Assembly (NCBI GenBank): GCA_934646835.1
Contig: CAKUES010000022.1
Span: 1-30,951 of the forward strand
Reading direction: 5' to 3'
DNA from: an uncultured Coriobacteriales bacterium
GTDB lineage: Bacteria > Actinomycetota > Coriobacteriia > Coriobacteriales > QAMH01
Length of the DNA: 30,951 nucleotides
Shown here: in pieces, positions 16,133 to 22,770 of the stretch
Layout of the letters: each line of letters begins with the position of its first letter
Position numbering within the stretch: position 1 is the stretch's first letter
Program-made: the position numbers and the translations under genes
The notes under the pieces: generated by a model
Database searches by the model: none
The model's input: the letters and a program-made list of their open reading frames with translations, nothing else
What the model was told of the DNA's origin: nothing

Positions 16133-17326
16133 ATGACGTCTTACGATGAGAAGCTCAAGTTCTGGAAGCTCAACGCGCTGCGCTTGATAACCGTCATCGC
16201 TGCCGGTGTCATCTTGCTGGCGCTCCTCCAGCTTTGTGGGCACATAGCCCTAGGTGTGGCCACGGTCGTGCTGACGGGTCTGCTCGTCTTCTTCTGCAGC
16301 AGTCCGGTTGACTGGTTTGAGCGTCGCGGGATGTCGCGTTTTTGCGGAACACTTGCGACCTTCCTTATCGTCATAGTCGTCTTGTTGTTGATGGTCATCG
16401 CGGTTGCCCCTGCCATGGCGAGGCAGGTGGCCGCGCTCGTCTCCTCTATGCCGAGCTACCTCACCCAGCTCAACGACTTTGTCATGGGTTACACGATGAG
16501 CGAGAACTCCCTCATCAAGCAAGACCAGGTGTCCGATGCGATCGTCCAGGCACGTCGCTGGCTCATCGCCAACTCTGGCTCCATGGTCTCCGGTCTTACT
16601 GGAGGCGTGCTCGGCGTGAGCGTCGCTGTTGGCAATGCCGCGCTCGTCCTCTTCGTCAGCTTCATCGCAGCCTTGTGGATCTTGATCGACCTGCCCAAGA
16701 TCTCCCGCGAGTGCATGAGCCTTTTCAACGAGAACCAGCAAAAGAGGCTTGGTGTGATCACCAGGTCTTTTGGTACGGCGTTTTACGGTTGGGCGCGCGC
16801 AACTTTTGTGTGTGCTGCGATTAACGGCATCCTCGTCGGCATCTGTCTGTTCCTGGCCGGTATCCCGTATCCCACTGCCTTGGGCCTCGCTGTGGGCATC
16901 CTCTACTTCATCCCCTACATCGGCCCGGTGTTGATGTACATCCTCTGTGGCATCGTCGGACTCACGGTCTCGCCGTTTGCGTGCTTCTTGACGATTGTCT
17001 TCAACTTCATCATCAACGGCGCGGTGTGCAACTTCTTGAGCCCCAAGATGATGAAGGACAACGTCAACGTCCATCCTGCGATCACGGTCATTGCCATCGT
17101 CATCGGCGGCGAGCTCGGCGGCATGGTGGGTATGCTCCTCGCCGTGCCCTTGGTCGCGGCGCTGCAGACGATCTTCATCACCTTCTTCGAGGCTCACACC
17201 AACCGCGAGATCTGCACGGAGGATGGCGCGCTCTTCCTCAAGGTGACCGACCATGCCGTCGAAGATGCGACGGGTGCGTTCAAGAAGGTCAAGTCCTTGT
17301 TCTCCGATAAAGATAATCAGCGATAA
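16133..17326 (+). CDS. AI-2E-family membrane protein (second paralogue)
   Basis: The 397-residue paralogue of the gene upstream has the same order of membrane segments and the signature FIPYIGPVLMY. It shares long conserved blocks (SLFNENQQK, CAAINGILVG, NVNVHPAI). It lacks the charged Lys/Glu tail of the first copy, so the two may differ in interaction or regulation. The ATG at 16133 has GAGAAGGG upstream. A methyltransferase gene follows after 42 bases with no strong terminator between them, so they may be co-transcribed. Confidence 0.9.
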   Translation: MTSYDEKLKFWKLNALRLITVIAAGVILLALLQLCGHIALGVATVVLTGLLVFFCSSPVDWFERRGMSRFCGTLATFLIVIVVLLLMVIAVAPAMARQVAALVSSMPSYLTQLNDFVMGYTMSENSLIKQDQVSDAIVQARRWLIANSGSMVSGLTGGVLGVSVAVGNAALVLFVSFIAALWILIDLPKISRECMSLFNENQQKRLGVITRSFGTAFYGWARATFVCAAINGILVGICLFLAGIPYPTALGLAVGILYFIPYIGPVLMYILCGIVGLTVSPFACFLTIVFNFIINGAVCNFLSPKMMKDNVNVHPAITVIAIVIGGELGGMVGMLLAVPLVAALQTIFITFFEAHTNREICTEDGALFLKVTDHAVEDATGAFKKVKSLFSDKDNQR

Positions 17327-17368
17327 TAGTGCCCATCACTGCCGGGCATCTTGACTGGAGGAGAGGGC

Positions 17369-18199
17369 GTGGACATTAACACCATCGATTGGCGTGAGGC
17401 GTGGGCTGAGTACCAGCATGTGCGCCGCGCGGCTGACAAGGCGGATTACTGGAACGCGAGGGCCAAGAGCTTCTCGCTGAAGGCCGGCACCTCGCCGTAT
17501 GCGCACGAGTTCATCGAGCGCGCGGCCATCAAGGAAGGTGAGAGCGTTCTCGACATGGGGTGTGGAAGCGGTACCCTGGCGATCCCGCTGGCGCTTGCCG
17601 GTCACGAGGTCTACGCCTGCGACTTCTCCCATGCGATGCTCAGCATCCTGGAGGAGGCAGCCGAGGCAAACGGCGTTGCCGATAAGATCCACACCAAGCT
17701 CGTCAGCTGGACTGACGACTGGGATGCGCTGGGCGTTCCGGTTTGTGATGTGGCGCTTGCCAGTCGCAGCATGGCGGCAATTGACTTGTGGGATGCGATC
17801 GAGAAGCTCGACAGCCGCGCGCGCCGCCGCGTGTGTGTGACGATGGGCACCGACCAGTCCCCGCGTATCGACGAGGTGCTGCGTGAGGCAGTGGGGCGCC
17901 CCAAGCCAGGGCTTTCGGAGTTTGTCTACACGATGAACATGCTCTGGGTCATGGGCAAGCTGCCGGAGCTCTCTCATATCTACAGCGGTCGTCAGGACAC
18001 CTTTGAGACGATCGAGGATGCCGTTGCCAAACATGCGGAGGTCCTCGAGGCGAGTGCAGACGAGACAGCGTTGCTTCGCGCGTATGCTGCCGAGCATATG
18101 CGCCAGGTGGAGACCGAGGACGGGCTGCGCTGGAGGTTCGACCACGAGCGCGTGACGAGTTGGGCGTTTATCTCATGGAGCAAGGGGGATTGCTGCTAG
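17369..18199 (+). CDS. class I SAM-dependent methyltransferase, substrate unknown
   Basis: The 276-residue soluble protein has SAM-binding motif I VLDMGCGSGTLAIPLA at about residues 60-75 and the acidic strand end VYACDFSHAML, typical of Rossmann-fold methyltransferases acting on small molecules. The rest (an N-terminal helical cap with YWNARAKSF, and a C-terminal W-rich tail) does not let me name a substrate. GTG at 17369 is chosen because GGAGGAGAGG ends just before it. The in-frame TTG at 17351 lies upstream of that site and is rejected. Confidence 0.85.
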   Translation: MDINTIDWREAWAEYQHVRRAADKADYWNARAKSFSLKAGTSPYAHEFIERAAIKEGESVLDMGCGSGTLAIPLALAGHEVYACDFSHAMLSILEEAAEANGVADKIHTKLVSWTDDWDALGVPVCDVALASRSMAAIDLWDAIEKLDSRARRRVCVTMGTDQSPRIDEVLREAVGRPKPGLSEFVYTMNMLWVMGKLPELSHIYSGRQDTFETIEDAVAKHAEVLEASADETALLRAYAAEHMRQVETEDGLRWRFDHERVTSWAFISWSKGDCC

Positions 18200-18214
18200 G
18201 GTGCAGGGGACGCC

Positions 18215-18410
18215 GGGCGAGGGGCGGGAGCGGGCTGTTTGGGATGGCCGCTCCGCTGCTCGCATGCGAAAGCTCCCCCGGCAAGGGTTTTGCGCAATGC
18301 GCGCCCTTGCCGGGGGAGCTTTCGCATGCTCGTGCGCTCCGCTACGCGCAACTAGGCTAGAGGACAGTTGCGCGAGCGCATCCCAAACAGCCCGCTCCCG
18401 CCCCTCGCCC
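18215..18410. repeat. 196-bp nested palindromic element
   Basis: The outer arms 18215-18246 and 18379-18410 are perfect 32-bp inverted repeats. Inside them is a second perfect 26-bp inverted repeat (18262-18287 with 18304-18329) whose loop contains GCGC-AAT-GCGC. A third 9-bp pair follows, CGCGCAACT (18345-18353) with AGTTGCGCG (18366-18374). The element begins 16 bases after the methyltransferase stop and could form a multi-branched RNA or cruciform. Confidence 0.92.
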
Positions 18411-18440
18411 TCTGCCGCCTACGCACCATCGGGGGAAGGC

Positions 18441-18563
18441 GGGGTGGTGGGTTGCAGCTCGCTGGCGCTCGGCATCGCTACGCTCGCTTCGCGGGGAGGC
18501 GTGGGGTGGTGGGCTGCGACCCGCTGGCGCAAAGCGCCGCTTCGCTTGCTTTGCGGGGGGCGT
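18441..18563 (+). repeat. 62-bp imperfect direct duplication
   Basis: GGGGTGGTGGGTTGCAGCTC at 18441 recurs as GGGGTGGTGGGCTGCGACCC at 18503, and both continue through similar CGCTGGCGC and GCTTCGC blocks to GGCGT. The copies differ by scattered substitutions and short indels. Confidence 0.7.
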
Positions 18564-18600
18564 GCAATGGTGAACGTGCGGCCTGTTTCTGGTTGTCGTA

Positions 18601-18623
18601 GGGGAGGGACCCTGTCCCTCCCC
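18601..18623. repeat. family A hairpin, island copy
   Basis: GGGGAGGGAC, loop CCT, GTCCCTCCCC, preceded by GTA and followed by CCATATGCCGTGCAATG, resembling the flank of the copy at 3343. It lies 38 bases from a family B hairpin. Confidence 0.9.
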
Positions 18624-18660
18624 ATATGCCGTGCAATGTGATTTGATGCGCAAGTCTATG

Positions 18661-18708
18661 TTTGTCGCGATTCTCTGAACGATTCGTTGTTCAGGGAATC
18701 GCGACAAA
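18661..18708. repeat. family B hairpin 1
   Basis: The left arm 18661-18682 and right arm 18687-18708 form a 22-bp stem with two wobble-type mismatches around a TTCG loop. The core is CTGAACGA facing TTGTTCAG, and the outer arm reads GTCGCGATTC / GAATCGCGAC. Confidence 0.9.
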
Positions 18709-18730
18709 AGGCGCTATTTGGGGTTCGGTG

Positions 18731-18764
18731 GAATTCCCTGAACGATTCATCGTTCAGGGAATTC
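18731..18764. repeat. family B hairpin 2
   Basis: GAATTCCCTGAACGA, loop TTCA, TCGTTCAGGGAATTC: a perfect 15-bp stem. The inner CTGAACGA/TCGTTCAG is shared with the other copies while the outer arm differs and remains complementary. Confidence 0.9.
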
Positions 18765-18814
18765 ACTTGTCCACGCCGCGAAATGACCCTTGCGTCGCCT
18801 ACCTCGCAGCACAA

Positions 18815-19217
18815 TGTTGGCCGCGCTTCAGCACCTGCGGGCCCGCAGACCCAACGTAGGCGCCAGACGAAGTCGGCGCCATCGGGTTGCAGAGGGTTGG
18901 CGGATGCCGGCGCCGCACTGTCTGCAACTCGCCGGCAACCCGGCCCCGAACCTTGCCGCGGCCTGTTGGCCGCGCTTCAGCACCTGCGGGCCCGCAGACC
19001 CAACGTAGGCGCCAGACGAAGTCGGCGCCATCGGGTTGCAGAGGGTTGGCGGATGCCGGCGCCGCACTGTCTGCAACTCGCCGGCAACCCGGCCCCGAAC
19101 CTTGCCGCGGCCTGTTGGCCGCGCTTCAGCACCTGCGGGCCCGCAGACCCCCGTAGGCGCCAGACGAAGTCGGCGCCATCGGGTTGCAGAGGGTTGGCGG
19201 ATGCCGGCGCCGCACTG
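18815..19217. repeat. 149-bp tandem repeat, about 2.7 copies
   Basis: The unit beginning TGTTGGCCGCGCTTCAGCAC recurs at 18815, 18964 and 19113. Copies are identical over long stretches; the third has lost one base near 19149 and stops matching at 19217. The unit length is not a multiple of three, so the repeat cannot encode a periodic protein. Each unit contains the perfect palindrome CTGCGGGCCCGCAG and other GC-rich hairpins such as CGCGGCC-TGTT-GGCCGCG at the copy junctions. Confidence 0.93.
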
Positions 19218-19253
19218 ATGGCAACCTGTCGGCGAGTCGCAGGCAAACAAAGA

Positions 19254-19285
19254 GCGCCCCGCGGGCTTGGTGGCCGGCGGGGCGC
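19254..19285 (-). terminator. terminator of the zinc-ribbon membrane protein gene
   Basis: GCGCCCCGC (19254-19262) pairs with GCGGGGCGC (19277-19285). On the minus strand the stem is followed by TCTTTGTTTG, and it lies directly after the stop of the minus-strand gene. Confidence 0.75.
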
Positions 19286-19311
19286 TTTGTGGTGCTCGTT
19301 GCTGCTTGCTG

Positions 19312-20478
19312 TTACTGCAGCTTGGTTCCGCAGTTGGTGCAGAACTTCTGGGTTGCCGTGACGGGTGCGCCGCAGCTGGGGCAGCTTGTGGCGACATCGT
19401 CGTCTGCGGCGGCAGGGGCTGCGGGCTCGTCTTCGACGGCGACGACCTCTGCCTCGACGACAGCAGGCTCATCTGCATCCTCGGCCTCAGGGTCGACCTT
19501 CTCGGTCTTGAAGCCTTGGGCGATCTCGCTTGCCGTGTCGACGGCTTTGTTCGCCGCGGCAGCTGCTGCGGCTCCGACGGCGCCTGCGGCGGCAGCGGCT
19601 TGCTCCTTGGCCTCCGCAAAGCTCTCGGGGGCCTTTGCGCTCTCGGGTTCCTGTGGGGGATTGCTCGCTGTGGAGAAGCCCCTCTCGACGTAGCCGGGCT
19701 CAAAGGGCATGGGGTCGCCCATGCCGTACCACTTTTCCGGCTGGAACTGGGCGGTCCAGTAGCCGAAGGCGCGGTAGGTCAGCGCCTGGCACGCGGTGAC
19801 GGCGATCATGGTGACAAACGCGATGACCAGCGTCACGATGACGGCAAAGGCGCCTCCGCCGACGATTGCGCTCGTGACCCCCATGGTCGCAGCCGGTGAG
19901 TAGACGTCCATATCGCTAAAGTTCAGGCCCATCAACAGGGGGGCGAAGGCGATGAAGACGACGACTGTGGCGATGACGATGGGTACGATTTGCAGCAGGC
20001 CGATGCAGAAGCAACGTGCTAAGCCGCCGGCGTCGTGCTTTGCCATGTTGATCATGCGCGAGAACTGCATGCCGGCGCCAAAGCGGTCGTAGATGCTCAT
20101 GCGGACGCTCGCGGCCATGGCGATGACGCCGGCGATGAGCACGAGGACGTTGGTAGCGATGGCGATGATCCATCCCACGACAGGGATGACGGCGAACATG
20201 CTGCCGATGATGCTGATGGGAAACACCCAGCAGATGGCGATGACAGCGGCGAAGAAGCCCCACTTGAGGCGCTTGCCCGCGTCACCGACCTTGCGCGTGA
20301 AACCGCGGTCCATACCCCAAGCGGCCTCGCGCGCCCAATCGATCATGTAACCGGTGATGATGAGTCCGCCGACGATGGGGATAAGGCTCACAAGGGCCAA
20401 GATGAGGATGGGCTGCCACCATTTGGGGTCCTGGGTGAGGTCATTCCAAGCGCGGCTTAGATAACCCTGGTTGTTCAT
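19312..20478 (-). CDS. DUF4013-like membrane protein with C-terminal zinc ribbon
   Basis: The 388-residue product starts with a short amphipathic segment (LSRAWNDLTQDPKWW) typical of DUF4013-type proteins. About six hydrophobic helices follow up to residue ~250, then an Ala/Glu-rich linker (about 285-360). It ends in a compact zinc ribbon with CPSCGAP and CTNCGTKLQ (cysteines near 366, 369, 380 and 383). The ribbon should lie on the cytoplasmic side after an even number of helices, but topology is inference. Function is unknown. The ATG at 20478 has AGGAAGGA upstream and lies 31 bases after the stop of the acidic protein gene, so the two form an operon. Confidence 0.85.
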   Translation of the reverse strand: MNNQGYLSRAWNDLTQDPKWWQPILILALVSLIPIVGGLIITGYMIDWAREAAWGMDRGFTRKVGDAGKRLKWGFFAAVIAICWVFPISIIGSMFAVIPVVGWIIAIATNVLVLIAGVIAMAASVRMSIYDRFGAGMQFSRMINMAKHDAGGLARCFCIGLLQIVPIVIATVVVFIAFAPLLMGLNFSDMDVYSPAATMGVTSAIVGGGAFAVIVTLVIAFVTMIAVTACQALTYRAFGYWTAQFQPEKWYGMGDPMPFEPGYVERGFSTASNPPQEPESAKAPESFAEAKEQAAAAAGAVGAAAAAAANKAVDTASEIAQGFKTEKVDPEAEDADEPAVVEAEVVAVEDEPAAPAAADDDVATSCPSCGAPVTATQKFCTNCGTKLQ

Positions 20479-20509
20479 TGTCTCGGTCCTTCCTTATATA
20501 CAGTGCTCG

Positions 20510-21079
20510 TTACTCGGCAGAATCCGCCTTGAGGCGCTCGAGCATGGCTGCGGCGTCTGCCTGGGTCTTGCTCTTCTCCATCTCCTCCTGGGCTGCCTTC
20601 ATCTCGTCCTCGTCGCCAGCTGCGACGGCGTCGGCGTCGAACCAGGTCTCGGTCTCGCCGACGAAGGCGAGCTCGTCCTCGAAGATGATGGAGCCGTCGC
20701 CGGACTCGTCGACGCGGTACAGGTTGACGACGGCGATGGCCTCCTCGTCCTCGCGTGCGGCAGCCTCGACGACGATTGCGTCGAACTCGCCTGCGTCGGT
20801 GTCGACGAAGCCGTCGTAGCAGAAGCAGTAGTAGTCAGCGAAGCCGCTTGCGGTTGCAACTGCGATGCGAGCGTTCTCGCGGATGTCCTCGGGCTCGTCA
20901 CCGGGGTGGTTCTCGATATGCATGTTGTCGCCCTCGACAACGACGGTGAAGGGCTCGAAGGCGCCGGCCTGGGCCAGCTTCTCCTTGGCCTCCTCAGCGC
21001 AGTAGCTGATGACCTTCTCGAGGACCTCGTCCATCTCCAGGGTCTCGCGCTCGTCGGTCTCGTAGATTTCCTCAGCCAT
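20510..21079 (-). CDS. acidic conserved hypothetical protein
   Basis: The 189-residue, strongly acidic soluble protein has no signal peptide or membrane segment. The N-terminal half is helical (EVLEKVISYCAEEAKEKLAQ). The middle contains an aromatic/cysteine patch (ADYYCFCYDGFVD), and beta-type acidic repeats follow. The C-terminal third is a charged helix (about 155-185). I do not recognise the family. The ATG at 21079 has AGGAGG six bases upstream. It is first in a two-gene operon with the zinc-ribbon membrane protein and may work with it. Codon use is the same as its neighbours. Confidence 0.75.
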   Translation of the reverse strand: MAEEIYETDERETLEMDEVLEKVISYCAEEAKEKLAQAGAFEPFTVVVEGDNMHIENHPGDEPEDIRENARIAVATASGFADYYCFCYDGFVDTDAGEFDAIVVEAAAREDEEAIAVVNLYRVDESGDGSIIFEDELAFVGETETWFDADAVAAGDEDEMKAAQEEMEKSKTQADAAAMLERLKADSAE

Positions 21080-21231
21080 TATGGCCTCCTATGTGTCGGG
21101 GTGCCGTCCCGTTGACGGCACCGGGATCGCAATGTCTCAAGGGTGCAATCACCCGCTATGGTGTGATGGTACCATGCTCGAACGAAGACGTTTTAACCCG
21201 TTGCCCTTACGGCAGAAAGTGCAGGCGCCAC

Positions 21232-22296
21232 ATGTACCCCAAACTCCTCATCGACGCCAAGAAGGTCGAGGACAACGTCCGCGCCGTTGTCGCGCTTTGT
21301 GCAGAACACGGGTTGCGCGTCGTGGGTGTGAGCAAGGACGTCTGCTGTGATCCGCACATCGCCCGCGCGATGGTCGCAGGCGGCGTGTCCGCCATCGCAG
21401 ACAGTCGCGTCGACAACCTCCTGCGCATCCAAGACCTCGATATCGAGAAGTGGCTCATCAGGACGCCTGCCCCAAGCGATGCGGCGCGCATTGTTGTCTG
21501 CTGTGACTTGAGCCTCAACAGCGAGGAGGCGACGATCCGCGCGCTCGACGCCGCGGCTCGTGAGGCTGGGTGCGTGCACAAGGTGGTGCTCATGTACGAC
21601 CTCGGCGACCTGCGCGAGGGTTTTGTCGACGCAGACGAGCTTCTTGCGGCGGCAAAGCTCAGCATGGAGCTCCCCAACATCGAACTTGCCGGCGTCGGCG
21701 CCAACCTCAACTGCCTGAGCTTCGTGCAGCCGGATGCAGAGAAAATGGCCGAGCTCATCCGCGTGGCAAATCTCGTCAAAACCGAGTACGGTCTGGGTGA
21801 TGACTTCATCGTTACGGGTGGCAACAGCGCCTCCATTCACATGATGATGACCGAGGGGCTGCCTGCCGGCATCACCGACCTGCGCCTTGGCGAGAGCCTG
21901 CTCTTTGGCAAGGAACGTGCGCGCTACCAGTTTTTGCCGGGTACGCAGCACGACGCCTTCGTTATCGAGACAGAGGTAGTCGAGAGCAAGCGCAAGCCCA
22001 GCAAGCCCTGGGGCACCATCGGCCCTGACAGCTACGGCGTGATCCACGAGTTTGAGGATGTGGGCGAGCAAGTCCGCGCAATCGTGACCGGCGGAAGCCA
22101 GGACTTCGACATCGAGGTGATGGAGCCGCAGGACCCGCGCGTCGAGGTCATCGCCAGCAGCTGCGATCACACGGTCCTCGATATGACGGCTTGCCCTGAC
22201 GACTACCCGGTCGGCTCGACTGTGCGCCTCGTCTGCGGCTACCATGCGACGCTGCATGCCTACACCAGCGCGTTCGTGGAGAAGGTCCACGTCTAG
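21232..22296 (+). CDS. alanine/ornithine racemase-type PLP enzyme
   Basis: The 354-residue PLP-dependent enzyme has the alanine-racemase-like TIM barrel fold (type III). The start MYPKLLIDAKKVEDN resembles the ornithine racemase (Orr)/YhfX branch. The PLP lysine is predicted at K35 in VVGVSKDVCCD, and the barrel motifs GGNSASIH and RLGESLLFGK match the phosphate-binding and late-barrel regions. Likely an amino-acid racemase; ornithine or a relative is the best guess. I chose ATG 21232 from homology of the first residues; no strong ribosome-binding site is visible, and upstream in-frame ATG codons (21166) are no better. It has an independent promoter region after the divergent acidic protein gene. 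Confidence 0.85.
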   Translation: MYPKLLIDAKKVEDNVRAVVALCAEHGLRVVGVSKDVCCDPHIARAMVAGGVSAIADSRVDNLLRIQDLDIEKWLIRTPAPSDAARIVVCCDLSLNSEEATIRALDAAAREAGCVHKVVLMYDLGDLREGFVDADELLAAAKLSMELPNIELAGVGANLNCLSFVQPDAEKMAELIRVANLVKTEYGLGDDFIVTGGNSASIHMMMTEGLPAGITDLRLGESLLFGKERARYQFLPGTQHDAFVIETEVVESKRKPSKPWGTIGPDSYGVIHEFEDVGEQVRAIVTGGSQDFDIEVMEPQDPRVEVIASSCDHTVLDMTACPDDYPVGSTVRLVCGYHATLHAYTSAFVEKVHV

Positions 22297-22325
22297 AGAG
22301 TCCTCGGTCAACGTGACCGGCGTAG

Positions 22326-22347
22326 GGGAGGGACCGAAGTCCCTCCC
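22326..22347. repeat. family A hairpin, diverged copy
   Basis: GGGAGGGAC, loop CGAA, GTCCCTCCC: the loop is four bases instead of three and the outermost pair is lost. The flanking GTAG and a downstream CCTCGCA are recognisable. Confidence 0.75.
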
Positions 22348-22402
22348 TATAAGCCTCGCAGAAACCAGTCCTCCTCCAACGACTCATATAGAGCAGAAAA
22401 AT

Positions 22403-22440
22403 AGAACGACCCGGGATGCATCAGCACCCCGGGTCGTTCT
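22403..22440. terminator. bidirectional terminator between converging genes
   Basis: A 13-bp perfect stem AGAACGACCCGGG (22403-22415) with 22428-22440. On the minus strand it is followed by ATTTTTC, so it mainly serves the small membrane protein gene and can back up the racemase. Confidence 0.82.
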
Positions 22441-22442
22441 CG

Positions 22443-22643
22443 TTAGCTGGCAAAGGGGAGCGTGATCACTCCCAAGCCGACGGTGATGATGGCCGCCACT
22501 ACACCGAAGGCGATGATGATTCCTATGCCGATCAAGACGTACTTGAAGCCGTTGTTGAACCCGTCGCTGCGCGTGCCGATGATCGAGATGACGATGACGA
22601 CGAGGGTGGCGATGATGTAGGGAAGCATGCTGGAAAGCGACAC
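22443..22643 (-). CDS. small two-helix membrane protein
   Basis: The 66-residue product is made almost entirely of two hydrophobic helices (about 6-22 and 33-60) separated by a short polar turn, GTRSDGFNNG. I chose the GTG at 22643 because AAGGAG lies five bases upstream and the frame further upstream lacks a start with such a site. I do not recognise the family, but the strong ribosome-binding site, the terminator two bases after the stop and the clear helical pattern support a real gene. It could be a membrane-complex accessory peptide. Confidence 0.65.
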   Translation of the reverse strand: MSLSSMLPYIIATLVVIVISIIGTRSDGFNNGFKYVLIGIGIIIAFGVVAAIITVGLGVITLPFAS

Positions 22644-22702
22644 GGTAGCTCCTTGTTGTCCTTGCTGCCATCGCGGCTGGCGGCAGCCTTCGTATACAAA
22701 TC

Positions 22703-22724
22703 GGGGAGGGTTTTGCCCCTCCCC
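22703..22724. repeat. family A-like imperfect hairpin
   Basis: GGGGAGGG (22703-22710) pairs with CCCTCCCC (22717-22724) around TTTTGC. The stem matches family A in the outer eight pairs but the loop is different and the flanks are not conserved. It lies between the radical SAM gene and the small membrane protein gene. Confidence 0.5.
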
Positions 22725-22770
22725 AAAATCATAGCTATTTGCAAAGGTCGCCGCAGCGGTGACCTCGAAC

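Larger units (their letters stand above)
18200..19311. other. 1.1-kb non-coding repeat-rich island
   Basis: No gene with codon structure or a ribosome-binding site is present. In order it holds a 196-bp nested palindrome (18215-18410), a 62-bp imperfect duplication (18441-18563), a family A hairpin (18601), two family B hairpins (18661 and 18731), a 149-bp tandem repeat (18815-19217), and the terminator of the next minus-strand gene. Long open frames exist only because the DNA is GC-rich. Confidence 0.85.

Noticed and set aside
18661..18764. Family B hairpins as LexA/SOS boxes because of GAAC...GTTC
   Set aside because: The GAAC-GTTC spacing is 8 bp rather than the 4 of Gram-positive LexA boxes. 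The sites lie between converging gene ends and not at promoters.
18815..19217. CRISPR array
   Set aside because: The repeated unit is 149 bp and the copies abut without variable spacers. No cas genes are in the window.
18687..19361. 224-codon plus-strand and 291-codon minus-strand ORFs over the 149-bp repeat
   Set aside because: The repeat period is not a multiple of three, so each copy is read in a different frame. There is no ribosome-binding site or domain.
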